DNA of 49,018 nucleotides from Candidatus Agathobaculum merdipullorum (GCA_019115185.1 DXDZ01000013.1:1-49018); one strand, 5' to 3'; shown: positions 17,044 through 26,029, counted from the first letter of the stretch. Translations and numbers: made by a program. Notes: generated by a model from the sequence alone, not told the origin.

Positions 17044-18471
17044 TTGCTCCAGTCCCCGGTGACCATCCCGGAAACCATCACGGTGCATTTAGGCCCGCCC
17101 TCAGCCGACGCGCAGAACATCACCGTGCCCTTTGCCGACTACATCAAGAACGTGGCTTCGTCGGAAATCTACCCGACGTGGCCGGAAGAAGCCATCCGCG
17201 CCAACATCTACGCGCAGATCTCCTATGCGCTCAACCGCGTGTTCACCGAATGGTACCACGCGCAGGGATATGATTTCGACATCACCAACTCCACGCGCTA
17301 TGACCAGTCCTTTGTCCCCGGGCGCGACATTTTCGAGAATATTTCCACCATTGTAGACGATATGTTCAACAGCTACCTGACCCGCGGCAACGCCATCGAG
17401 CCTCTGTTCGCCCAATATTGCAACGGTACGACCGTGACCTGTCCCGGCGGCCTGAGCCAATGGGGAACAGTGCCGCTGGCCGAGCAGGGCATGACTGCGG
17501 AGGAAATTGTGCGATATTACTATGGAGATGATATCAATATTGTGAGAAATGCACCCATCGCGCCCAACCTCGGCGGGTCGTGGCCGGGCGTGACCTTCCG
17601 GCTGGGCGATGTGTCCGAGGAGGTGCGCACCATCCAGAACCGCCTCAACCGCATTTCGACCAACTATCCCAACATCCCGAAAATCTATCCGGTGGATGGC
17701 ATCTACGATGCGGACACCGAGCGCGCGGTGCGCGCGTTCCAGCAGCAGTTCAACCTCGGCGTGGACGGCATCGTCGGCCGCGCGACATGGTACCGCATCG
17801 CGTTCATCTACAACAACGTCAAGCGCCTCTCCGAGCTGGACAGCGAAGGGTTGCTGCTTGACGAAATCTCGCGCCAGTTCCCCGAAACGCTGCGCGAAGG
17901 CGCGACCGGCCCGGGCGTGCAGCTACTCCAGTATTTTCTCGCTATTGTGGGCGAATATTACGACCAGCTGCCGCGCTGGCAGGTCAACCAGATCGACGGC
18001 ATTTTCGGTCCGCGCACGCGCGAAGCCGTCGAAGCCTATCAGCGCATGATGGGGCTGACCGTGGACGGTGTCGTTGGCCGCAGCACTTGGAACGCGCTGG
18101 TGTCCACCTATCAGTCCGTGCTGGCCGTGCAGCCCGATCAAGGTTTTCTGGGCGAGGTCGCCGGTCTGCCGGATATCTTCCTTGTCGAGGGCATGCGCGG
18201 TGAAGCCGTGCGCGAGGCGCAGGAACTCATCAACATCATCGCGCGCGGCTATCCCGAAGTGCCATCCGTTGCGGTGGACGGCATTTTCGGCCCCGCGACC
18301 CAAAACGCGGTTTCGGTGATCCAGTCGATCTCCCGCCTGCCCGCTACCGGCGCGATCGGGCCGCTGACATGGGAAGAAATGGCCCTGCTTGCGCGTGATG
18401 TGCTGGTATCCTCGCAGACCAGCGAGGGGCAGTATCCGGGCTATCCCGTAGGAGAGGAGGCGAGCAACTGA
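17044..18471 (+). CDS. SpoIID-like protein with three peptidoglycan-binding repeats
   Basis: The 475-residue protein starts at a TTG codon, supported by GAGGAG 8 bases upstream, because no ATG lies in the conserved start region. Residues about 25-165 resemble a SpoIID/LytB domain, with SEIYPTWPEEAIRANIYAQ and the following SYALNRV like the family's EMP..WP.EALKAQAVAART. Three PG_binding_1 repeats follow, seen by VDGIYDADTERAVRAFQQQF, IDGIFGPRTREAVEAYQRMM and VDGIFGPATQNAVSVIQ. SpoIID proteins cleave denuded glycan strands during engulfment and cortex remodelling. No signal peptide is visible. It overlaps the next gene by 1 base. The catalytic state is uncertain because the domain is divergent. 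Confidence 0.75.
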   Translation: MLQSPVTIPETITVHLGPPSADAQNITVPFADYIKNVASSEIYPTWPEEAIRANIYAQISYALNRVFTEWYHAQGYDFDITNSTRYDQSFVPGRDIFENISTIVDDMFNSYLTRGNAIEPLFAQYCNGTTVTCPGGLSQWGTVPLAEQGMTAEEIVRYYYGDDINIVRNAPIAPNLGGSWPGVTFRLGDVSEEVRTIQNRLNRISTNYPNIPKIYPVDGIYDADTERAVRAFQQQFNLGVDGIVGRATWYRIAFIYNNVKRLSELDSEGLLLDEISRQFPETLREGATGPGVQLLQYFLAIVGEYYDQLPRWQVNQIDGIFGPRTREAVEAYQRMMGLTVDGVVGRSTWNALVSTYQSVLAVQPDQGFLGEVAGLPDIFLVEGMRGEAVREAQELINIIARGYPEVPSVAVDGIFGPATQNAVSVIQSISRLPATGAIGPLTWEEMALLARDVLVSSQTSEGQYPGYPVGEEASN

Positions 18472-19013
18472 TGTATACCGACAGTCAGCGCAGAACGCAT
18501 ATTTACGATTTGCAGCGGTTTCTGCGTCGCATTCAGCGGGAGCAGGGTGCGGTGCAGCCGCTGACGCCCGACGGCATTTTCGGCAGTGAAACCGCCGCCG
18601 CCGTGCGGGAATTTCAGCGGCGCGGCCGTCTGCCCGTGACCGGCACGGCGGATTTCGCCACTTGGACGGCGATCTACGCCGCGTACCGCGCCCTGACCGA
18701 CCTTGACGCATTGCCCGCCGCGGTCGATTTTTTTCCGGCGGGCATGGATGCCAAGCTCAAACGCGGCGACAAAGGCCCCTCTGTCTTTGTGCTCCAGCTC
18801 ATGCTGGGCACGGCCACGCCTCACTTTGGAAACGCGCTGCCCGTTCCCCTCACCGGCGAATACGACGCCGACACCGAAGAAAGCGTGCGCCGCGCGCAGG
18901 GCGTGTTCCAGCTTCCCCAGACCGGCGAGACCGACCGCGCGACCTGGGCAGCGCTCACCCTGTTCCACAACAGCTTCTTTGGCCGCACGCCGCTGGCGTG
19001 GACGCTGGAATAA
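18471..19013 (+). CDS. Peptidoglycan-binding-domain protein
   Basis: The 180-residue protein holds two PG_binding_1-type repeats, near residues 25-65 (DGIFGSETAAAVREFQRRG) and about 125-165 (YDADTEESVRRAQGVFQLP), and little else. Its start overlaps the stop of the preceding SpoIID-like gene as TGATG, so translation is likely coupled. It may be a binding accessory of that protein. There is no signal peptide, membrane segment or catalytic domain. The gene ends the three-gene run downstream of asnB and is followed at once by a terminator. Confidence 0.8.
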   Translation: MYTDSQRRTHIYDLQRFLRRIQREQGAVQPLTPDGIFGSETAAAVREFQRRGRLPVTGTADFATWTAIYAAYRALTDLDALPAAVDFFPAGMDAKLKRGDKGPSVFVLQLMLGTATPHFGNALPVPLTGEYDADTEESVRRAQGVFQLPQTGETDRATWAALTLFHNSFFGRTPLAWTLE

Positions 19014-19016
19014 TAC

Positions 19017-19046
19017 AAAAAAGACGCCAAAAGGCGTCCTTTTTTG
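19017..19046. terminator. Bidirectional terminator
   Basis: GACGCC-AAAA-GGCGTC (19023-19038) is flanked by A6 and T7, serving the convergent peptidoglycan-binding and foldase genes. Confidence 0.8.
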
Positions 19047-19057
19047 TTGTGAGCTCG

Positions 19058-20257
19058 TTATTCTGCTGCGTCTGTAGTTTCGGCAGCCGCGTCATCCGCT
19101 GCAGCCGCGCCGTCCGTCGTCGCCGCATCAGCTGCATCATCAGTTGCCGCCGCATCATCCGTAGATGCCGCGTCCTGTGCGTTCAGGATCTCCTGCACCT
19201 CTGCCGGCAGGTAATCGCGTACGTTCTGGTAGGTGATCTCGTCATAGGTTTCGGTCGTCTGTACGTCCGCTTCCTGCATCCACTGGGTCAGCAGATCGTC
19301 CATCGTACCGGCTACCGCCGTGGTCAGCAAGCTCTTGTAGTTCTCGAACTGGCCGTCCACATCCAGCGGCACGCGCTTGATGATGTGATAGCCGTAGTCC
19401 GACTTGACCAGACCAGACACCTCGTCCTCGGCCAGCGCCTTGGCGCCGTCGTAGAACTCGGTGACCATTTCGCCTTCGGTGAAGATGTAGCCGTCCGGAT
19501 TGCCGGCCAGACCCGGGTCCTCGCTGTACTCGTTCATCAGCGCGTCATAGTCCTCGCCCGCGTTGATGCGGTCGAGAATCTTCTGCGCCTCAGCCTTGGC
19601 TTCCTCGTCCGTGCGGATGGTCTCACCCGTGGTGGAATCCACGGTCGAGATCAGGATGTGCTTGGCAGCGATGTAGTTATCCGCAAAATACTGGCGCAAA
19701 TCCTCGTCGCTCGGCACGTTGGCACCATTTTCGCCATAATAGTACTCATTGAGCGCATTGTAGCACTGGCTGATATACATGAAGTTGTTGTAGCTCTGAT
19801 CCGAGAAGCCGAAGTTTGCAATCTGCTTGGCAAAAGCGTCATAGCCCATCGAATCAATGGTATCCTGCCGCAGCTGGGTCATCTGCTTTTCCTGATCGTA
19901 GGTCAGCTTGAGGCCCAACTCGTTAAACTTCTGCAATACCACGCGCGCATACACCGACTGGTCCTTGGCAGCCTGCGGCATGGACGAACCGAGTGTTGCC
20001 GCTGCATATTCGTCATTCCAGACATCAGTCATACCGAACTGCGCATACATATTGGCATAATACGCCATGTTGTACAGCATATAGCCCGCATATTCATCCG
20101 CACATACCTCGTCCCCGTTGACCGTCATCACGACCGGCGCGCCGCTGTCGAGCGGCTGATAGTGGATGGTCATGCTCGACACTCCCCAGATGGTACCGCC
20201 CATAACGACAACCAGCATCACAACCAGCGCGACGGCGCGCTGCACCATTTTGCTCAT
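19058..20257 (-). CDS. Membrane-anchored PpiC/PrsA-type foldase
   Basis: The 399-residue protein has one N-terminal membrane segment (about 8-28) and an N-terminal SurA/PrsA-like helical domain. A parvulin peptidyl-prolyl isomerase domain lies near residues 200-310, recognised by AAKHILIST, GEDYDALMNEYSEDPG and VKSDYGYHIIKR. It should help fold exported proteins outside the membrane. The last ~45 residues are a low-complexity Asp/Ala/Thr tail (repeats of DDAA and TTD). The start has a GGAG site. It has no obvious operon partner. Confidence 0.88.
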   Translation of the reverse strand: MSKMVQRAVALVVMLVVVMGGTIWGVSSMTIHYQPLDSGAPVVMTVNGDEVCADEYAGYMLYNMAYYANMYAQFGMTDVWNDEYAAATLGSSMPQAAKDQSVYARVVLQKFNELGLKLTYDQEKQMTQLRQDTIDSMGYDAFAKQIANFGFSDQSYNNFMYISQCYNALNEYYYGENGANVPSDEDLRQYFADNYIAAKHILISTVDSTTGETIRTDEEAKAEAQKILDRINAGEDYDALMNEYSEDPGLAGNPDGYIFTEGEMVTEFYDGAKALAEDEVSGLVKSDYGYHIIKRVPLDVDGQFENYKSLLTTAVAGTMDDLLTQWMQEADVQTTETYDEITYQNVRDYLPAEVQEILNAQDAASTDDAAATDDAADAATTDGAAAADDAAAETTDAAE

Positions 20258-20355
20258 ATTCTAACTCTCCTTATCGCGTAATCAAAACAGACTTTTATCA
20301 GTATAGCACCTTTCAAAGAGCGATACAAGCAAAAACACAAAATCGTCACAATCCG

Positions 20356-21831
20356 TCAGGCTGCCGCTGCCGAGCGCTCCAACTGCGTATTGAAATTGGT
20401 GTAATGCTGCAACCGCGCATGATCGTTCCAGCCGAACGTGCGTTCCCGCGGCGTGCGGTACGGCAGGTTAAACGGCTGCGGAGCGTGATAATAATTGATG
20501 CCCGTAGCGCCAAACACGCGATTTTCGTCCAGATACATCACATAGAGCACATAGCCGCGCGAATTGTCCGCGCCGAGCGGATAGCTGACCAAGCCGCTGA
20601 TCTGGTTGCTGGTGTATGTGCCGAACATATTGGTTGTCGTCACAGTACTGTCTGACAGATCGGGAATGGGCGCGGCATAGGTTTGCCCTCGTTTTTCGTA
20701 CACCAGCCGCCCGCCAATCAGGTTATAGCCATAATCGCTATCCTCGAAAGCAGAAAACGCATCGCCCCAGTACGCGCTGCCCTGCACCCACGCAAGGCGG
20801 TGCAGCACCCCCATGCGGTAATCGGGCAGCTCGATATAATAGGTGGACGCGATCATCGTGTCTGCGCCGGCGGGAATCTCCGGCTCGACCGGCGCACGTT
20901 CGGGCGCGTTGGTCTGGTCGCACAGTATCATGCTCTGCGCATCCGGACCAAACGCCAGCATCTCGGCGCAGCAAGCGACATGAAACGCGCCGTCCAGCGT
21001 GCGCACGTCCTCATCCGTGAGGTCGGCCAGCACTTCGTCTGGCAAACCCAGATCAGAAAGCTGCTGCCGCATTTCGCTCTCCCCGTGCTCCTCCATCGGT
21101 GCGTCATCCAGCCGCGGATGGTTGACGCACGCGCTCAAGGCCAGCATCAGCAGCAAGCAGCCGCCAAGATAGCCCCATCTGACCACCTCTGTGTTCAGAT
21201 GCACGGGCGCGGCCGTAAAGCAGTAACCCGCTTCGCCCATCGTCTCGCCCAGCCGGAACAGTGCGCGCACGATGCACACAAAGGCAATCAGCATCGGAAT
21301 GGCTGCCAGCCAGCTGTGCGCCAGCGGCGAAATCGCCAGCACAAGGATCAACCCTTCCCAACATGCAGCCGCCTTGAGCGGGTCGCTCTTCGGTTCGATA
21401 CCCGCCGTGCGGCACACCTGCCGCAGCCCGGCACGCAGCGCCAGCAGCTGCACGATCTGGAGGAGCATACCTGTGAGCCCGAGGGCCATATCCAGATCGC
21501 CTATCGGCAGCCAAGGCGTGACCGACAGCACCAGAAACGCGCCCACCCATATCAGCCGCACGATGGACAGCAGCCACGCCAGCCGAAATTCCACGCCATT
21601 GCGGCGCAGCGCGCGAAAGCCCAGATATTGCAGCACAACACCCACCGCGGGCAGCAGGTAATCCAGATACAGGAAATTAAGCGTGATGCCGGTCAGCACT
21701 AAGCCCCACACGATGCGGCCGATCGGCTCGCGCCACGGGTTGACCTCTTCCACCACGCCCTGCGATGGCACGGTTCCCGCGATCTCCTGCGCGATCATCC
21801 GGTCAAATTCGTCTCGTTCCGGTCCGGTCAT
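20356..21831 (-). CDS. Multi-pass membrane protein paired with an ECF sigma factor
   Basis: The 491-residue protein has a short cytoplasmic N-terminus (about 35 residues) and about seven hydrophobic segments up to residue ~245. A C-terminal domain of ~240 residues, probably outside the cell, follows. Its start overlaps the end of the sigma factor gene as ATGA, so the two are co-translated. This position is typical of anti-sigma factors, but I see no zinc anti-sigma motif (HxxxCxxC), so the assignment as anti-sigma factor or sensor is inference. The last membrane segment is followed by a Cys (LALSACVN). Family not recognised. Confidence 0.75.
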   Translation of the reverse strand: MTGPERDEFDRMIAQEIAGTVPSQGVVEEVNPWREPIGRIVWGLVLTGITLNFLYLDYLLPAVGVVLQYLGFRALRRNGVEFRLAWLLSIVRLIWVGAFLVLSVTPWLPIGDLDMALGLTGMLLQIVQLLALRAGLRQVCRTAGIEPKSDPLKAAACWEGLILVLAISPLAHSWLAAIPMLIAFVCIVRALFRLGETMGEAGYCFTAAPVHLNTEVVRWGYLGGCLLLMLALSACVNHPRLDDAPMEEHGESEMRQQLSDLGLPDEVLADLTDEDVRTLDGAFHVACCAEMLAFGPDAQSMILCDQTNAPERAPVEPEIPAGADTMIASTYYIELPDYRMGVLHRLAWVQGSAYWGDAFSAFEDSDYGYNLIGGRLVYEKRGQTYAAPIPDLSDSTVTTTNMFGTYTSNQISGLVSYPLGADNSRGYVLYVMYLDENRVFGATGINYYHAPQPFNLPYRTPRERTFGWNDHARLQHYTNFNTQLERSAAAA

Positions 21832-22355
21832 AGCGCGTCACCTCCCAACGCTTTTTGCAGGCGGCGGCGCAGCCGGTACAGCCGTCCCTCGACCGCCCGC
21901 TCGGTCAGTCCCATTTCCGCCGCGATCTGTGCGGTGGACTGCAAATAATAATACTTGCGGTAAAACAGCAGCTGTTCGGACGCACCGAGCGCGTCCACCA
22001 CCTTTTGCAACAGCTGTGTGCGCTCGCGCCGCAGCACTTCCTCCTCCGGCGAGGGAGACGCCCCAGCCTGCTCCTCCCATGTCTCATCCGGCGCGCGCCG
22101 GCGGCGCAGCCGATCGACCGCCGCATTGCGCGCCACGACCGTCATCCATGCAGCGAGCGTGCCCTTTGCGCGGTCGAATGTTGCAAACCGCTCCCACACA
22201 TGCAGCCACACATCGCTGACGCATTCTTCCGTGTCCTGCGCGTCGCGCAGGATACCGCGCACGATGTACTGCACCATCGGGCCGTACTGCTTTTGCAGCA
22301 GCGTTACGCCCTCCGCATCACCCGCAGAAAGCAGCGCGAGGATTTTCTCGTCCAT
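21828..22355 (-). CDS. ECF-type RNA polymerase sigma factor
   Basis: The 175-residue protein has sigma-70 region 2 (about 25-90, including TEECVSDVWLHVWERFATFD and the following LAAWMTVVARNAAVDRLRRR) and region 4 (about 120-170, STAQIAAEMGLTERAVEGRL, a helix-turn-helix). The linker between them is Glu/Pro-rich. It directs RNA polymerase to a specific promoter set, perhaps including its own operon, as is common for this family. It is the first gene of a two-gene unit with the overlapping membrane protein. The start follows AAAGGGGGCGG. Confidence 0.92.
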   Translation of the reverse strand: MDEKILALLSAGDAEGVTLLQKQYGPMVQYIVRGILRDAQDTEECVSDVWLHVWERFATFDRAKGTLAAWMTVVARNAAVDRLRRRRAPDETWEEQAGASPSPEEEVLRRERTQLLQKVVDALGASEQLLFYRKYYYLQSTAQIAAEMGLTERAVEGRLYRLRRRLQKALGGDAL

Positions 22356-22430
22356 GCCACCGCCCCCTTTCCTCTATCCTTTCTATTTATATCTACGCAA
22401 ATTTCTCGCAAAACCCACGCCCGTTTCCAT

Positions 22431-22464
22431 AAAAAAACGGCACAGCGTTTGCTGTGCCGTTTTG
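22431..22464 (-). terminator. Terminator of the wecC-like gene
   Basis: ACGGCACAGC and GCTGTGCCGT form a stem with a GTTT loop. The A7 on the left reads as a T run on the minus strand, 13 bases past the stop. Confidence 0.85.
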
Positions 22465-22476
22465 TGTTGTGCATGA

Positions 22477-23679
22477 TTACTCCATCAGGCCGACGCAGTC
22501 GTAATACGGCTTCTCGGCAATCAACTTTTTGTTATCTTTGAACAGAGTATGACCGAGCGTAATCACCAGATAATCCGCCTTGGCGAGAACCTCCTCAAAG
22601 GAGACGTTTGGAATACCCTTTACTTCGCTGTCCTTTGCAAACGGTTCGCAGGCGATGACGTTCACGCCCTTTTCCTGCAAAATGTGGCACAGCTCGATCG
22701 AAGGGGACTCGCGCAGGTCGTCCACATCCGGCTTGTAGCTCAGGCCGAGCACGCCGACCGTATCGGTGACCTTACCCATCTTGGAGACAACCTTTTCCGC
22801 CACAAAGCGCGGCTTGTTCTCGTTGCGCTCACGCGCGGCAAGAATGACCTTGGCCTCCGCCGGGAACTGCTCGTAGATGAACCACGGGTCTACTGCGATG
22901 CAGTGACCGCCCACACCGACGCCCGGGGTCAGGATATTGACGCGCGGGTGGCAGTTGGCGAGCTTAATCAGCTCGAATACATCAATGCCCATCTTGTCGC
23001 AGATGACCGACAGCTCGTTTGCGTATGCGATGTTAACATCGCGGAAGGTGTTCTCGGTCAGCTTGCACATCTCAGCGGTCAGGTCGTCGGTCTTGTGGAC
23101 AACGCCCTTTTCCAGCACCTTTTCGTAAATGGACGCAGCCATCTCGGCAGCTTCCGGGGTGCGCGCGCCGACGATGCGGTCGTTGTTCTTGAGCTCATAC
23201 ATCATATTGCCCGGGATGACACGCTCTGGGCAGTGCGCAACATGGATCTTGTCCATGTCGATGCCGGACTCCTCGGAAAGCACGCGCGCGAGCATTTCGG
23301 TGGTGTGCGGCGGCACAGTGGACTCGAGAATCACCAGATTAGGCGCTTCCAGCACCTTGCCCGCCATGCGGCCCGCGGACTCGACATACTTGAGATCAGC
23401 CTTGTGGCTGCCCGTTTCATCCTGATAGAACGGGGTCGGCACGGCAATATAGAATACATCCGACTTGCCCAGTTCGCTGGAGAAATGCAGATGGCCGTGC
23501 GCCACAGCAGTTTCAAACGCTTCCTGCAAACCCGGCTCCACAATGTGGATGTGACCGCCCTTGAGGGTTTCGATCGTTTTCTCATTAACATCAAAGCCGC
23601 AGACTTCGAAACCGGCTTCCGCGAGTGTGATCGCGGTCGGCAGGCCGATATAGCCCAGTCCCATGACAGTAATTTTCAT
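22477..23679 (-). CDS. Nucleotide-sugar dehydrogenase (WecC-like)
   Basis: The 400-residue enzyme is a UDP-sugar 6-dehydrogenase. It has an NAD-binding Rossmann start (VMGLGYIGLPTAITLAEAGF), the middle helix with TENTFRDVNIAYANEL, and the active-site Cys in GVGVGGHCIAVDPWFI. That motif form is typical of the UDP-N-acetyl-mannosaminuronate (WecC) subgroup more than of UDP-glucose dehydrogenase (Ugd), so the product is probably a UDP-N-acetylhexosaminuronic acid for surface polysaccharide. The C-terminal domain includes GLSYKPDVDDLRESPS. It stands alone, divergent from the CysE-like gene. Confidence 0.9.
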   Translation of the reverse strand: MKITVMGLGYIGLPTAITLAEAGFEVCGFDVNEKTIETLKGGHIHIVEPGLQEAFETAVAHGHLHFSSELGKSDVFYIAVPTPFYQDETGSHKADLKYVESAGRMAGKVLEAPNLVILESTVPPHTTEMLARVLSEESGIDMDKIHVAHCPERVIPGNMMYELKNNDRIVGARTPEAAEMAASIYEKVLEKGVVHKTDDLTAEMCKLTENTFRDVNIAYANELSVICDKMGIDVFELIKLANCHPRVNILTPGVGVGGHCIAVDPWFIYEQFPAEAKVILAARERNENKPRFVAEKVVSKMGKVTDTVGVLGLSYKPDVDDLRESPSIELCHILQEKGVNVIACEPFAKDSEVKGIPNVSFEEVLAKADYLVITLGHTLFKDNKKLIAEKPYYDCVGLME

Positions 23680-23713
23680 AATTTCAAAACCTCTTTATCG
23701 ACATTCTTTAATC

Positions 23714-23741
23714 ATTATACCACTTTTTTCGCGGAATTCAA
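23714..23741 (-). promoter_or_regulatory. Promoter of the wecC-like gene
   Basis: On the minus strand TTGAAT (23736-23741) and TATAAT (23714-23719) are 16 bases apart, about 35 bases before the gene. Confidence 0.65.
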
Positions 23742-23749
23742 TGTAGTGT

Positions 23750-23778
23750 TTGAATTTTCCCCGCAATGCGACTATAAT
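23750..23778 (+). promoter_or_regulatory. Promoter of the CysE-like gene
   Basis: TTGAAT (23750-23755) and TATAAT (23773-23778) are separated by 17 bases. The two divergent promoters share the same -35 and -10 hexamers and lie 8 bases apart. Confidence 0.65.
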
Positions 23779-23823
23779 GGATAATATCACGAATTCACAC
23801 TATTCTGATAGGATGATTGTTTT

Positions 23824-24486
23824 ATGATTTTCAAAGGGCTGCTTGACGATGCGCGCTCCATCCGCGACCGCGACCCGGCTGCGCGCACCACACTCGAAGT
23901 CTTTCTGCTGTATCAGGGATTTCATGCGCTGATCTACCACCGTCAGGCGCACTGGCTGTACAAACACAAGCATTTCTTTCTGGCGCGCGCGCTTTCGCAG
24001 TTCGCCCGCCATATGACTGGCATCGAGATTCATCCGGGTGCGACCATCGGCCGCCGTCTGTTCATTGACCATGGCATGGGCATCGTCATCGGAGAAACTG
24101 CCGAGATCGGGGACGACTGCACGATCTATCACGGCGTGACCCTTGGCGGCACGGGCCACGATACGGGCAAGCGCCACCCAACGATTGGCAACAATGTGCT
24201 GATTTCGACCGGCGCAAAGGTGCTCGGCCCGTTCACGGTCGGGGATAACAGCCGTATCGGCGCGAATGCGGTCGTTTTGCAGGAAGTCCCGCCCAACTCG
24301 ACGGTGGTCGGCATTAAGGCCCGCGTGGTCAAGATTGACGGTCAGCGCGTGCCGTCCTACGACCTCGACCAGATTCACCTGCCCGATCCGCTCGCACAGG
24401 AGCTGTGCCGTTTGCAGCACCGCGTTTATGTCAACGAGCAGAAGATCAAGCGCGAGGAAATGCGCGATCACGAAGCGGATGAATAA
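23824..24486 (+). CDS. cysE: Serine O-acetyltransferase
   Basis: The 220-residue protein has a short helical N-terminal region and a left-handed beta-helix of hexapeptide repeats (about 65-175). Catalytic features of CysE are seen: [20 protein letters not shown] with the active His/Asp, and [18 protein letters not shown]. It transfers acetyl from acetyl-CoA to L-serine, the first step of cysteine synthesis. Length is in the short (SRPBCC-less, EpsC/bacillar) range rather than the ~270-residue enterobacterial form. The 19-base upstream stretch has only a weak ribosome binding site. No cysK is present nearby. Confidence 0.9.
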   Translation: MIFKGLLDDARSIRDRDPAARTTLEVFLLYQGFHALIYHRQAHWLYKHKHFFLARALSQFARHMTGIEIHPGATIGRRLFIDHGMGIVIGETAEIGDDCTIYHGVTLGGTGHDTGKRHPTIGNNVLISTGAKVLGPFTVGDNSRIGANAVVLQEVPPNSTVVGIKARVVKIDGQRVPSYDLDQIHLPDPLAQELCRLQHRVYVNEQKIKREEMRDHEADE

Positions 24487-24493
24487 AAGACTT

Positions 24494-24680
24494 CGTTTGC
24501 AGCGTACAGCTGCAAACGAGAAAGACGCACCGCGCAAAAGCGCGGATGCGTCCCACACGAGAAAAAGTTCCGACAAGCGAAACTTTTTCTCTCTCTTGTA
24601 TCAAAAGGCAGGCACCTGTCCTGCCTTTTGATGAAAAAGCGCCTTTCGGCGCGAAAAAAAGAACCGCCCGCGGGCGGTTC
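24494..24680. repeat. Array of six consecutive hairpins
   Basis: Between cysE and mrnC six stem-loops follow one another: 24494-24518 (10-bp perfect stem), 24524-24552 (12-bp stem, one bulge, AAAA loop), 24559-24591 (11 bp), 24600-24632 (13-bp perfect stem), 24639-24652 (5 bp) and 24661-24680 (10 bp, then T6). They are different in sequence. The last is a terminator; the purpose of the others is not known. Confidence 0.8.
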
Positions 24681-24686
24681 TTTTTT
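24661..24686. terminator. Bidirectional terminator between cysE and mrnC
   Basis: GAACCGCCCG pairs with CGGGCGGTTC, with A7 before and T6 after. It can end the rnf-mrnC transcript and the cysE transcript. The T run touches the mrnC stop. Confidence 0.85.
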
Positions 24687-25092
24687 ATTCTGTGAACCCT
24701 TCAGCGATCACGCCGAACAGTTCGTTGATGCGCGCATACCGCTGTTTCAGGTACAGCCAGCCGAACAGCGCTTCCAGCGCGGTCGCCTGCGAATACTCCG
24801 CAACTGACGCCGACTTAGGCACGCTCTTGGGCTTGGCGTTGCGACCGTGGCGGTAAACCTCCTGCTCGGCTTCGTCGAGCATTGGCAGGATGCGCTGCAC
24901 GGCTTCCGCCTGCGCAGGCGCGCAGACCAGCTGGGTCGTGCGGCGGTGCATGTTTTTCGCCGTCTGCATACCGCCGCAGGCCAGAAACGACCGCACCAGC
25001 ACCTCATAAACGGCATCGCCCACATGGGCGAGCGCGAGGCTCGACATGCGGGCGATAGCAGCGTCATCCAAAATCGGATGCAGATAGTCCAT
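24685..25092 (-). CDS. mrnC: Mini-ribonuclease III
   Basis: The 135-residue protein is an RNase III catalytic domain without the double-stranded-RNA-binding domain, the Mini-III form that matures 23S rRNA in Firmicutes. The signature LALAHVGDAVYEVLVRSF (about 19-36) includes the metal-binding Asp, and SQATALEALFGWLYL (about 101-115) holds the catalytic Glu. Its ATG overlaps the rnfB stop by one base (TAATG), so it rides on the rnf transcript, although in other Firmicutes it usually sits by cysS. The rnf linkage may be a feature of this lineage. Confidence 0.9.
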   Translation of the reverse strand: MDYLHPILDDAAIARMSSLALAHVGDAVYEVLVRSFLACGGMQTAKNMHRRTTQLVCAPAQAEAVQRILPMLDEAEQEVYRHGRNAKPKSVPKSASVAEYSQATALEALFGWLYLKQRYARINELFGVIAEGFTE

Positions 25093-26009
25093 TACTTGTC
25101 CTCAGATGCCTTTTCCGCAGCGGGCGCTTCCGCAGCCTTGGCAGCCTCTGCCTTAGCCTTCGCAGCAGCCGCCTGCTTTGCCTGCATCTCCTTGAACTTG
25201 GCCTTTTCCTCTTCGGTCGGCACCGGCTCGATGCAGCCCTTCGGGCAGGCCTTAGCGCACATCTTGCAGTTCTTGCACTTGTCGTAGTCGATCTTGGCTA
25301 CGCCGTCAATGACGTGGATAGCGTCGAACTTACAGGTCTTTTCGCACATTTTGCAGCCGATGCAGCCGTTCGAGCAAACCTTCATGACCTCAGGACCCTT
25401 ATCCTTGTTGACACAGTTGACGTGTACCTTCTTGGACTCGGGAACAAGGTTGATGAGCTTCTTCGGGCAGGCCGCAACACACTTGCCGCAGGCCACGCAC
25501 TTGTCGGTATCAACCTTTGCCACACCGTCCACAATGTGGATGGCATCGAACGCACACGCCTTAACGCAGGAGCCGAGACCCATGCAGCCGTATGCGCAAG
25601 CCTTCGGGCCGTTTGCAACACGCAGCGCAGCCGCGCAGTCCTGCAGGCCCTCATACTTGGCCTTATCAACCGCGTTGCAGCCGCCGTTGCAGTAAACGTG
25701 CGCCACCTTGCGCTCGCCCGCTTCGACGGTCACACCCATGACCTCAGCGATCTTGGCGGCAGCCGCTGCACCGCCGACCGGGCAGCCGTTGACCGGCGCC
25801 TTGCCTTCTACGATCGCAGCCGCCAGACCGTCGCAGCCCGGGAAGCCGCAGCCGCCGCAGTTTGCACCCGGCAGGCACTCACGAACCAGCGGTACACGCT
25901 CATCGACCTCGACCGCGAACACCTTGGCCGCGATGCCGAGCAGGATGGCGAACACGATTCCCATGATAAACAGGACCGCGACCGCTGCAATGATATTATT
26001 GATATCCAT
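25092..26009 (-). CDS. rnfB: Rnf complex subunit B
   Basis: The 305-residue iron-sulfur subunit of the Rnf ferredoxin:NAD+ oxidoreductase has one N-terminal membrane helix and then the CGGCGFPGCDGLA cluster domain (about 50-62). Several ferredoxin-type motifs follow (CMGLGSCVKAC, CVACGKCVAAC, CIGCKMCEKTC, CKNCKMCAKAC), suggesting about five clusters in total. It takes electrons from reduced ferredoxin. The last ~45 residues are an Ala/Lys/Glu-rich charged tail. It is the last rnf gene and overlaps mrnC. Confidence 0.95.
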   Translation of the reverse strand: MDINNIIAAVAVLFIMGIVFAILLGIAAKVFAVEVDERVPLVRECLPGANCGGCGFPGCDGLAAAIVEGKAPVNGCPVGGAAAAAKIAEVMGVTVEAGERKVAHVYCNGGCNAVDKAKYEGLQDCAAALRVANGPKACAYGCMGLGSCVKACAFDAIHIVDGVAKVDTDKCVACGKCVAACPKKLINLVPESKKVHVNCVNKDKGPEVMKVCSNGCIGCKMCEKTCKFDAIHVIDGVAKIDYDKCKNCKMCAKACPKGCIEPVPTEEEKAKFKEMQAKQAAAAKAKAEAAKAAEAPAAEKASEDK

Positions 26010-26029
26010 TTCTTATCTTTCCCCCTTGC

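Noticed and set aside
18998..20281. A plus-strand open frame of 427 codons opposite the foldase gene
   Set aside because: Antisense shadow of the PpiC/PrsA-type gene; Val/Ile/Arg-rich with no start signal.
20356..21831. Classical zinc anti-sigma factor
   Set aside because: It is encoded where an anti-sigma factor is expected, but no HxxxCxxC motif is present in its short N-terminal region.
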